NCBI GenBank assembly: GCA_048621635.1
Contig: JBMCWH010000016.1
Coordinates: forward strand, 1-15,389
Direction: 5' to 3'
DNA length: 15,389 bases
Source of the DNA: JBMCWH01 sp048621635
GTDB taxonomy: Bacteria; Patescibacteriota; WWE3; JAUXAW01; JAYEID01
Within the stretch, counting starts at the first letter, position 1, and every line of letters begins with the position of its first letter. This document shows positions 1 through 6,094 of this stretch, in pieces. A program made the position numbers and the translations under genes. The notes below the pieces were generated by a model. It searched no databases, was not told the origin of the DNA, and saw only the letters and a program-made list of their open reading frames with translations.

Positions 1-186
1 ACCCGGAGTGCCAGGAAATGAAAGAAATGTCTGGTCCTGGCAGCTGCTCTACACCCGAGGAATGCACAAAATACTGCCAAAATAATCCTGATGACCCGGA
101 GTGCCAGGAAATGAAAGAAATGTCTGGTCCTGGCAGCTGCTCTACACCAGAGGAATGCAAAGAGTACTGCGAAAACAATCCTGAGG
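1..186 (+). repeat. 93-bp coding tandem repeat
   Basis: The unit starting at 1 recurs at 94 with a period of 93 bp (31 codons). Roughly the first 55 bases of the two copies (1-55 and 94-148) are identical or nearly so. The later part has diverged, partly at synonymous third positions. The unit boundary continues past the left edge of the window, so more copies probably lie upstream. Confidence 0.85.
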
Positions 187-245
187 ATCCAGAATGCGAC
201 GAAATGTTCAAAGAAATGGAAATGGAAAAGGAAGAGAAAGAATAA
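1..245 (+). CDS. Cys-rich tandem-repeat protein, 3' end only
   Basis: The reading frame is already open at the window edge (first full codon at 3) and ends at TAA 243-245, so this is the C-terminal part of a longer protein. The ATG at 18 falls inside a repeat and is not the real start. Each 31-residue unit reads SGPGSCSTPEEC, then KYC or EYC, then NNP, then PEC, giving four Cys per unit in a C-x5-C-x3-C-x8-C pattern, which suggests two disulfides. One full unit and part of another precede an acidic, Met/Glu/Lys-rich tail. I associate such Cys-rich modules with secreted proteins of Patescibacteria genomes; this is from memory. The N-terminus, and any signal peptide, lie outside the window. Function is unknown; the disulfide pattern points to an extracytoplasmic location, by inference. 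Confidence 0.75.
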   Translation, partial: PECQEMKEMSGPGSCSTPEECTKYCQNNPDDPECQEMKEMSGPGSCSTPEECKEYCENNPEDPECDEMFKEMEMEKEEKE

Positions 246-270
246 ACCTCAAAACCCCGTAAAACTAAAC

Positions 271-299
271 TTGTCTGAGTAGACCCTTGTAAATATCTT
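271..299 (+). promoter_or_regulatory. Candidate sigma70-type promoter of the phosphoesterase gene
   Basis: TTGTCT (271-276) and TATCTT (294-299) are separated by 17 bp, each matching consensus at four of six positions. Transcription would start near 306, leaving a leader of about 18 nt with no Shine-Dalgarno sequence. A 7-bp inverted repeat, TTGTAAA (287-293) and TTTACAA (317-323), overlaps the -10 and ends exactly at the ATG. It could be an operator or a leader hairpin. Confidence 0.4.
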
Positions 300-323
300 C
301 TTAGGTGTTACCCTATTTTACAA

Positions 324-1736
324 ATGAACAAGGTTCGAGTTGCTATTTTTGCTGATCCCCATATTCGCAATCGAAAAATGCAATCCCAAACGGATTTTGG
401 CGCCCCCAGCAGGTGGCTTCCGCGTAAGGCACTACAAGCTTTAAATAGCATTCAACCTGATTACATTTTCGGCCTTGGCGACCTAACAGCTACTGGCCAC
501 AAAAAAGATTGGCAGGGCTATAAGAAATGGTTGGGAAAGTTAAACGCGCCTGTTTTTGACATACTGGGAAACCACGACAGGGATTACACAGTATTCCAAT
601 CACACAACTATGGAAAATGGTACTTTAATGTACTGGGAAGGGTATCAGCTACCAAGGCAATCAGAATTGGAAACATTATCTTCATCCTTGTTTCCGAAGA
701 ACATGACCCGGAAGGAAACAAAAAGCTCCTGACCTCTACAGTGCCTACACGCACTTTTGAATTTATTGAAAATATTCTTGAAAAATATTCCAAAGACAAC
801 AACATTTTTGTGCTCAGCCACACGTTGCTCCGAGGAACAACAGCTCTTTCTAATGATTGGTCCTTTAACGACATTAACGCTTGGGCCATAATTTCGAGAA
901 AATTTTTTAATCTGTTCAAAGAATACTCTGTAGTGGGACACATGACAGGTCATGCCCACATAGATTATCGTTACCGTGCAAAACTCAAGGACATCGGGAA
1001 AAGAAAATATAAACGGAAAGTAGGAAAATTCATTAACGGAGCGGATTTCCGAAACTTACCAAACACATATTTTTTGAATATGCCTTGTGTAGATACCGCC
1101 CACGGTTGGATTGGCAGCAATTTTGCCTTACTTAGAAAGCTGGGAAAAGCTACAGCAAAATCCAAACGGTCGCCCTTCCGCTGGCTGTATATTCAATTGG
1201 AAGAAAAGGGGCTCCCAATTTTTGATATTTTGTACACCTCTAAAATTCACTATATTCTAGGGAGACCTGCTGTGTACTATTTTGACATAAATCCTGGAGA
1301 TGAAAGCATAGAGATAATCACGCGCTGGGTAGGGAAAAACAAAGATACTGAGAAATACAATGTCTCCTTAACAAACAAAGTTAAATTGCCTAACCCTAAA
1401 GCAGAAATAATTGCAGCCGACCTAAGTTTAAGAAACAAGGACAACCTCCAAATTACGCAAAACAGTTGGTTCGAAGTCCCAGCAAGGGAGATAGGCGGGG
1501 GTATTTTTTCGCAACGGTTTCCGAAAAAAAGAAAAATTAAAAACGCCAGAATTAAAGCAGAAAACTTAAAAAGTTTCGATCTCACCTGGCAAGGAAGTAA
1601 GAATAAAGGGCAAACCTGGAACAACAACTGGGAAAATAACCCTACAAACCTAGGCAAAATTAATGCTGTTAAACTACAAGCAAAATTCAAAGCTGGAGAG
1701 AAACCTCTAAAAGTGCAAGATATATACCTTGAGTAA
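324..1736 (+). CDS. Calcineurin-like metallophosphoesterase
   Basis: A 470-residue protein with all signature blocks of the dimetal calcineurin-like phosphoesterase fold: D11-x-H13, GDLTATG with D53, GNHD at 82-85, a metal-ligand His in SHT (H166), and GHAH with H210 and H212. The catalytic domain covers about residues 1-215. The remaining 250 residues are Lys-rich and probably beta-rich, with no motif I recognise. There is no signal peptide, so it is probably cytoplasmic. The family hydrolyses phosphomonoesters or diesters; the substrate cannot be inferred. The start is the first ATG after the Cys-rich gene's stop and lies just before the conserved first beta strand. No Shine-Dalgarno is visible. 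The next gene is 90 bp downstream with its own promoter. Confidence 0.88.
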   Translation: MNKVRVAIFADPHIRNRKMQSQTDFGAPSRWLPRKALQALNSIQPDYIFGLGDLTATGHKKDWQGYKKWLGKLNAPVFDILGNHDRDYTVFQSHNYGKWYFNVLGRVSATKAIRIGNIIFILVSEEHDPEGNKKLLTSTVPTRTFEFIENILEKYSKDNNIFVLSHTLLRGTTALSNDWSFNDINAWAIISRKFFNLFKEYSVVGHMTGHAHIDYRYRAKLKDIGKRKYKRKVGKFINGADFRNLPNTYFLNMPCVDTAHGWIGSNFALLRKLGKATAKSKRSPFRWLYIQLEEKGLPIFDILYTSKIHYILGRPAVYYFDINPGDESIEIITRWVGKNKDTEKYNVSLTNKVKLPNPKAEIIAADLSLRNKDNLQITQNSWFEVPAREIGGGIFSQRFPKKRKIKNARIKAENLKSFDLTWQGSKNKGQTWNNNWENNPTNLGKINAVKLQAKFKAGEKPLKVQDIYLE

Positions 1737-1810
1737 AAAATTTGGCAGTATATAGAAGTAACGTCCATAAGTCACGGTCAATTTGGGGCCCACGTTACGT
1801 TATCATCTTG

Positions 1811-1819
1811 TGCTAAAAT
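1811..1819 (+). promoter_or_regulatory. Extended -10 promoter, predicted leaderless
   Basis: TG-C-TAAAAT (TG at 1811-1812, -10 at 1814-1819) is a good extended -10. Only 7 nt separate it from the ATG at 1827, so transcription is predicted to begin at or within a base or two of the start codon. No recognisable -35 lies at the expected distance (1791-1796 reads CACGTT), which is typical when TGn compensates. There is no Shine-Dalgarno upstream of the ATG. Confidence 0.5.
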
Positions 1820-1826
1820 CTAAATT

Positions 1827-2534
1827 ATGAACAAATTACACCAAGAAATTTTAAAAATAATCCAAAAAGAAGCAGAAGAAACTACTGTTAAAGCGGAGAA
1901 GGGGAGTAGTTACGGAGGGCACAAAGATTTAAATTATCCCCTAAGCAGACCGGAAGAGCGAACTATCGCCAAAGAATTCCTCAAAAAACACCAAAACTTA
2001 AGACAAAGCGAATTTATTGACCTCTTAGATTCTCTTTACAACGGAAAATCAACAAATGAAAAAAGCATTGCGGGGTTGCTCTTAGAAAACGGAACAAAAT
2101 ACAGAAGGAAATTAGATCCCCAAAAATTAGATAAATGGCTAGAATACCTCGATGGCTGGGCACAAGTTGATTCTTTATGCCAATCCAACTTTCCGGCTAA
2201 GGAAGTTTTGGCTAACTGGGAAGACTGGAAAAAACTAATAAAATCTTTAAACAAAAGTGAGAATATAAATAAAAGAAGAGCTTCTTTGGTTCTTTTAGTG
2301 AAGTCTGTTCGCGAATCAAAAGATGAGAAACTGGCCAATTTATCTTTTGAAATGATAGCTAATCTCAAAACAGAAAAGGACAAACTGATAACCAAAGCTA
2401 TTTCTTGGCTACTTCGAGAGATGATTAAAAACTACCGCCAACGAATTGAAAACTACCTTGAAGAAAATAAAAACTCTCTTCCTTCCATAGCAATTCGAGA
2501 AACCACAAATAAACTAAAGACAGGGAAAAAATAA
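1827..2534 (+). CDS. AlkD-like DNA alkylation repair protein
   Basis: A 235-residue all-helical HEAT-like protein of the DNA alkylation repair family (PF08713 type). Family members are glycosylases that excise N3- and N7-alkylated purines without base flipping. The residues known to matter in Bacillus cereus AlkD (W109, D113, R148, W187) have counterparts at nearly the same positions: W111 and D115 in WAQVD, R150/R151 in NKRRAS, and W194 in AISWLLREM. The final block, NSLPSIAIRETTNKL, matches the usual conserved C-terminus. Length is normal for the family. The protein is probably cytoplasmic and acts on chromosomal DNA. Its putative promoter abuts the ATG, suggesting leaderless translation. 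The phosphoesterase upstream has no evident functional link. Confidence 0.85.
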   Translation: MNKLHQEILKIIQKEAEETTVKAEKGSSYGGHKDLNYPLSRPEERTIAKEFLKKHQNLRQSEFIDLLDSLYNGKSTNEKSIAGLLLENGTKYRRKLDPQKLDKWLEYLDGWAQVDSLCQSNFPAKEVLANWEDWKKLIKSLNKSENINKRRASLVLLVKSVRESKDEKLANLSFEMIANLKTEKDKLITKAISWLLREMIKNYRQRIENYLEENKNSLPSIAIRETTNKLKTGKK

Positions 2535-2574
2535 GTTTCTATACTCTAAAGAATTAGAGGAAGAAAAGGACTGT

Positions 2575-2901
2575 GTGGTAGTATTTTCTCATATGATAGA
2601 TTTCATTATAAGAAAGCTGCACAGAACTTTCATGCTTTGGTTCCCTCATAAGTACTTCAAATACGCCTCAAAATTTTTTGACCTTACCCCGGAAAAGATA
2701 GAATCTACCTGGATTTTATTTGGCAACACAGATAGGTTTGAAATCTTCCCCAACGATAGCAAAAAGGGCAGGGGATTCGTTCTTGTTTTAGACAATAGGC
2801 TTGCCTTATTTTTTCTCCAACACGGAGATGCTTTTCGATATAATGGTATGGAAATGGGAAAATTTAAAAAAGGCCCACCTTTCCGCGATACAGCCAAGTA
2901 A
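2575..2901 (+). CDS. Hypothetical protein, GTG start
   Basis: An open frame of 108 codons that I do not recognise. A GTG at 2575 preceded by AAGGA (2566-2570) is the best-supported start. The ATG at 2593 lacks a Shine-Dalgarno and would give a 102-residue protein starting MIDFIIRK. The protein is basic and aromatic-rich, with an early amphipathic or hydrophobic stretch (FIIRKLHRTFMLWFPHKYF) and a central block, GRGFVLVLDNRLALFFLQ, that looks like two beta strands. No signal peptide or metal-binding motif is evident. It lies 40 bp after the alkylation repair gene on the same strand and could be co-transcribed with it. Coding status is likely but not certain. Confidence 0.5.
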   Translation: MVVFSHMIDFIIRKLHRTFMLWFPHKYFKYASKFFDLTPEKIESTWILFGNTDRFEIFPNDSKKGRGFVLVLDNRLALFFLQHGDAFRYNGMEMGKFKKGPPFRDTAK

Positions 2902-2931
2902 AAATAGGCTACCTAAAGGACAGTGTGCTAT

Positions 2932-2948
2932 CAAAGGTATTACCTTTG
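2932..2948 (+). promoter_or_regulatory. Perfect 8-1-8 palindrome in the 2902-3162 intergenic region
   Basis: CAAAGGTA-T-TACCTTTG is a perfect dyad with a single central base, typical in size for a homodimeric repressor site. The surrounding 260-bp gap holds no convincing ORF. A TTGACA at 3073-3078 precedes the next gene, but the nearest -10-like hexamers (TACAAT at 3102, TATAAA at 3110) are too far away for a standard 17-bp spacer. Confidence 0.35.
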
Positions 2949-3162
2949 CGAGACCTCATTCCCACAACAAATTAAAAAACTCTGATAAGAAAATATATAT
3001 CGGATGGCGCCTGATTCCGTATTATCAAACGCGATGCGGTTAACAGCAGCACACTTACAGCAAATTTAATTTTTGACATTTCTACAACTTGCCTCCTGCA
3101 ATACAATCCTATAAACTATAAACACGAAAAGTAAATACATCTTGAAGGAAGGAGAAAGCAAA

Positions 3163-4371
3163 ATGCTCCGTAACAAGTCTTTGATTAAGCCACTGGTTTG
3201 CGCTGTGGTCATAATGATTGCGGTTAACGGACTGGTTAAATCAGCCGTAAGCGCAGATGCAAATTCCCTTGCTTCGTCAGCACCGGAAGTACACTTCATT
3301 GGCCAACGCTCCAGCTCAAAATGTGCAGAGCACGACAGCTACGTTGTCCCTATTTACGCTAGGGTAGAGGAGAATAGCCTTCCAGTGGGAACGGAGATCA
3401 CAGCCCGGTATAAGATAAAAGCACAGCATCCTGAAGAGGAAACCCATCCGGAAGGCGTTTCTTGGCAACACTGGTGCGACGCAGATTGGACAGATTGCCC
3501 CAACAATAGCACTGATGAAACCGTGGAAAGTGTAGCCACGCAAAGGGAGCAGGTTTTCGACAACACCAATGAACAAATCTATGTGTTAGACGAAAACAGC
3601 ACCTCAAATATGGAAGTAATCGTCAACGGGGAAAGCTTCGGTACACACACTGCCGTTATCTTTGGAAGCCGATGGGATTCGGAAGACAGTTGGAACCACG
3701 ACGGTGTGATTTATGCCAACGGGTTCACTCGCTGGAAACCAAAAGGTGAACAGCCAGGCAGCAAGACTGATCCTTGCTTCGGTACCTCGGTAGTTTTGGG
3801 TCCTTCTCAAATAGCGGAACCTTTTTTGGAGGACGGTTACTCACCAAATCCACTTCGCCATCCCGAAGTTGAGAGCATTTCCATCAATGTTGACGAGGAA
3901 GGTTGGATAGCACAGCTAGAAGGGGGATTTTACGAAAACGGTGAACAATTAGCAACAGCACAATGGGTGCTAAAACGAATAGAAATTAACCCCCAACAAA
4001 TGCTGATTTCTGTGACCGCACACGCACAAGTCACGGAAACCTGGCATCTTTATCCCTCCGATAGTGCGTATGGTCTAGGCCTGATCGGACTCAGCTCAAT
4101 GTATGCAGATGCTGAAAAACATGATTCTGATACCCAGATCGGACCAACATCCATTGTTTTGGCAGAAAATATTTCCACCAATAACAGAGGGTTATGGGGA
4201 GAAGAGACCAAATCACACAGACTTCCCCCGGGTGAGTCACTGCGTTTGGAGACAAGAACTCCAACAACGCACAACACAGGAAGTCCAACTATGTGCATTC
4301 TCTGGAAAGATGTACAACTCTCTAAACCTAACCCGTCCACTATCTTTTTGCCCTTAATCTTAAAAGGGTAG
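3163..4371 (+). CDS. Secreted protein of unknown function with C-terminal IFLPL motif
   Basis: A 402-residue protein. ATG 3163 is chosen because AAGGAAGGAG lies about 8 nt upstream and the product then begins with a signal peptide: MLRNK, a hydrophobic stretch at about residues 7-26, and a probable cleavage site after AVSA (residues 28-31). The mature part is acidic, poor in Lys and rich in Asn, Ser, Thr and Trp, with scattered Cys (for example HWCDADWTDC) consistent with disulfides in an extracytoplasmic beta-rich domain. I recognise no catalytic motif. The protein ends in STIFLPLILKG immediately before the stop; a similar block, SIFLPFVSK, occurs in the GH17 protein at 13015-14124. It is monocistronic, with a strong terminator 20 bp after the stop. 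Confidence 0.78.
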   Translation: MLRNKSLIKPLVCAVVIMIAVNGLVKSAVSADANSLASSAPEVHFIGQRSSSKCAEHDSYVVPIYARVEENSLPVGTEITARYKIKAQHPEEETHPEGVSWQHWCDADWTDCPNNSTDETVESVATQREQVFDNTNEQIYVLDENSTSNMEVIVNGESFGTHTAVIFGSRWDSEDSWNHDGVIYANGFTRWKPKGEQPGSKTDPCFGTSVVLGPSQIAEPFLEDGYSPNPLRHPEVESISINVDEEGWIAQLEGGFYENGEQLATAQWVLKRIEINPQQMLISVTAHAQVTETWHLYPSDSAYGLGLIGLSSMYADAEKHDSDTQIGPTSIVLAENISTNNRGLWGEETKSHRLPPGESLRLETRTPTTHNTGSPTMCILWKDVQLSKPNPSTIFLPLILKG

Positions 4372-4389
4372 GTAACTGAACAGGTAAAT

Positions 4390-4423
4390 AAACCCTGCGC
4401 GCATCCGCGCTGCAGGGTTTTTT
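4390..4423 (+). terminator. Rho-independent terminator
   Basis: AACCCTGCGCGC (4391-4402) pairs with GCGC-T-GCAGGGTT (4407-4419) around an ATCC loop with one bulged T, followed by a T run at 4418-4423. It terminates the secreted-protein gene ending at 4371. Confidence 0.9.
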
Positions 4424-4464
4424 ATTTCTTCGAACAAAACTTTCCCCAAACAGGCAGCAGAGAA

Positions 4465-4473
4465 TGTTACAAT
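4465..4473 (+). promoter_or_regulatory. Extended -10 promoter candidate
   Basis: TG-T-TACAAT (TG at 4465-4466, -10 at 4468-4473) precedes the frameshifted gene at 4520 by about 46 bp. No good -35 is visible at the normal distance. Confidence 0.4.
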
Positions 4474-4519
4474 ATCAAACAAGTTAAGAATCTATTGTCT
4501 ATTCGGAAGGAGACGGACT

Positions 4520-4902
4520 ATGCCGATTTGTGAGAAATACGGAAGAAGACACCGGTACATGGTACCTTATGAGGCGCTGAATAAGAAGGAAAAGATCCGG
4601 AAAAACTCTTTGAATCCGTCCCTATATGGTTCCAGGTTTACAAGAGCTTTAGAATAGCAGTAGGAACACTGACCTTAGGTTTAACAATTGAAAAGTTAAC
4701 TCCTGCAAGCACGGCTTTCTCTGACTTGAAAACCATGAAAAAATGGTTAACTGAACAAGAATGCCCAGAAAAAGAAGCAGAAAAGTTTATTAACAACTGG
4801 GAGGCATCACAAGGATATATAAAAGTAAGAGAAAAAGCTATTGAAGAGAAATTCGTAATAAACGGAGTTGCAGCAGCAACTCCTCTCCTTGCAAAAACAT
4901 GA
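4520..4902 (+). pseudogene. Frameshifted small gene between a terminator and the RT gene
   Basis: The 5' part is a 45-codon frame from ATG 4520 (MPICEKYGRRHRYMVPYEALNK...) to TAG 4655-4657, preceded by GGAAGGAG at ideal spacing. The 3' part is open in the -1 frame from just after TAA 4582-4584 to TGA 4900-4902. It reads EGKDPEKLFESVPIWFQVYK, a small hydrophobic stretch (AVGTLTLGLT), and a helical tail with KKWLTEQECPEKEAEKF. It has no good start of its own until an internal ATG. The two parts read as one protein of roughly 127 residues if a -1 shift occurs between 4585 and 4654; the natural-looking join is ALNK/EGKDPEKLFE. No canonical slippery heptamer was found, so a one-base loss or assembly indel is more likely than recoding. 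I do not recognise the product. Confidence 0.6.
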
Positions 4903-4903
4903 G

Positions 4904-4944
4904 AAAAATCTCCCGACTAAAATCCAGCCTGATTTAGTCGGGAG
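4904..4944 (-). terminator. Rho-independent terminator of the RT gene
   Basis: A perfect 12-bp hairpin has arms at 4910-4921 (CTCCCGACTAAA) and 4933-4944 with an 11-nt loop. On the minus strand it is followed by a short U tract (4908-4904). It begins about 10 nt after the RT stop codon. On the plus strand no T run follows, so it serves the minus-strand gene. Confidence 0.8.
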
Positions 4945-4953
4945 TATACACTC

Positions 4954-5934
4954 CTACGTCCACAATTGATACTGCAACTTCTCTGCAAGCAGCTGACTTA
5001 CACTCTCTGGCGTTCCCACCTGGGCAAAATATTCTCCCAGAAGATCAAGTAAATCCTCAGGTATTTCCTTGCCATAAACCTGACGAAGCCAGGCGAGGAT
5101 TCCTAAAACTTCGTGATAATAAACACCGGGTGCGGGACACTCCATCATTGCCCGTAACGCTTCGCGATACTCCTCCAGCTTTTCCTCAACTACACCAATC
5201 TCACCATCTTCAATGTTCAAACCAAGGTAAACAATCTCGGCATCAAAACGTTTGCTCCAGCTTACCAAAAATCCAAACCCGCGAACCATGAGAGTAACTA
5301 GCTCTTCTAACTCAGCAAAGTTAATCTCTCCTTCGGCACTCGAAAAACACATATTGTCTGAATACCGAGTATATTCGAGTTCACGCTTCTCGGAAATCAA
5401 TAGAAAGCACCGGTCTAACGGCCAAAAAACTAGATTAAATGCATAAGGCGTAGAAACACAACCTTGCGGTGTCACTCCTCCATACGTCATAAGATCCACA
5501 ATCAGATCCAAAACCTTTTCAGATATAAAGCATCCCCTGCGTTTAAGCCAAAAACTTAGCCAACTTTTAAGCTTACCTGCTGTAACGTAATTGAACGCAT
5601 TTGCTAAGTCAACAACCAGAGCTTGTCTTGCCTCACGATGGACCTGGACCGCAGCTTTTATCCTCAGCCCGTTATAACAATAGTCTGCACTTCTTGGAAA
5701 TTCCCTCCTAAGCCACCCCGCTAAAGCTCGCTGAACAATTCTTAGCCTACGGGTCGCGGGACGAATTACCCTATAACCCCCATTAGACTTCTTACGCAGG
5801 AAAGGCTTCAGATAACGTTCTTCTGGTGTAAATGTCACAATCTCCTCCAACGCAGCGTGGTACCTGCGCGCTCGATACTCTCCTTTTGGTTTAGTCAACG
5901 CCCAAACCTCCTGAACTAATTGTTCCTGTGCCAT
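4954..5934 (-). CDS. Retron-like reverse transcriptase with YSDN active site
   Basis: A 326-residue protein with the reverse transcriptase palm/finger blocks in order. There is a GGYRVIRPATRRLRIVQRAL block (residues 52-71), VVDLANAFNYV with the first catalytic Asp D109, GGVTPQGCVSTPYAFNLVFWPLD (152-174), YTRYSDNMCFSS with D193 (188-199), and WSK plus YLGLNIEDG (226-244). YTRYxD and TPQG with a following TP resemble retron-clade enzymes (YTRYADDLTFS, LPQGAPTSP). The retron NAxxH and VTG hallmarks are absent or altered, and the third acidic residue is Asn194. There is no maturase, HNH or Cas1 fusion. The start ATG has AAGGAGGAG at good spacing. The gene is divergent from the coiled-coil gene at 6095 and ends in its own terminator. 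It could be an active minimal RT, a divergent retron RT, or a domesticated enzyme. RT fold is certain; subclass is not. Confidence 0.88.
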   Translation of the reverse strand: MAQEQLVQEVWALTKPKGEYRARRYHAALEEIVTFTPEERYLKPFLRKKSNGGYRVIRPATRRLRIVQRALAGWLRREFPRSADYCYNGLRIKAAVQVHREARQALVVDLANAFNYVTAGKLKSWLSFWLKRRGCFISEKVLDLIVDLMTYGGVTPQGCVSTPYAFNLVFWPLDRCFLLISEKRELEYTRYSDNMCFSSAEGEINFAELEELVTLMVRGFGFLVSWSKRFDAEIVYLGLNIEDGEIGVVEEKLEEYREALRAMMECPAPGVYYHEVLGILAWLRQVYGKEIPEDLLDLLGEYFAQVGTPESVSQLLAEKLQYQLWT

Positions 5935-6012
5935 CTTTCTCCTCCTTATTTATTCTATCTCTCAGCTAAATCTTAACATAAAGCTTGTCTAAGCCTAGCT
6001 TTTAAACCTTTT

Positions 6013-6018
6013 ATTATA
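6013..6018 (-). promoter_or_regulatory. -10 element of the RT gene promoter
   Basis: On the minus strand this reads TATAAT, a perfect -10. The start would be near 6006, giving a leader of about 70 nt. The expected -35 position is weak. The leader holds a 6-bp hairpin (AAAGCT/AGCTTT) and the strong Shine-Dalgarno AAGGAGGAG. It is too short for a conventional retron msr-msd. Confidence 0.45.
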
Positions 6019-6022
6019 TAGG

Positions 6023-6050
6023 TTGAAAGATAAAAAATTAGTGGTAAAAT
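6023..6050 (+). promoter_or_regulatory. Promoter of the coiled-coil gene
   Basis: TTGAAA (6023-6028) and TAAAAT (6045-6050) are separated by 16 bp, 45 bp upstream of ATG 6095, which also has AGGAG at 6085-6089. It overlaps the upstream part of the divergent RT promoter, so the two genes share a compact control region. Confidence 0.5.
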
Positions 6051-6094
6051 AAAAGTGGATTAAAATCAGTATAATCAGACAAGTAGGAGAGAAA

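Noticed and set aside
2801..3043. 80-codon ORF overlapping the end of the 2575 gene
   Set aside because: It starts inside another frame without a ribosome site and shows no recognisable protein pattern.
4585..4654. Programmed -1 frameshift
   Set aside because: No canonical X XXY YYZ heptamer in the right frame; the closest, G AAA AAC, does not allow proper re-pairing, and no downstream pseudoknot is evident.
4954..5934. Diversity-generating retroelement
   Set aside because: The RT has TPQG rather than the SQ-type motif usual in DGR enzymes, and I found no adenine-mutated template/variable repeat pair or Avd-like gene nearby.
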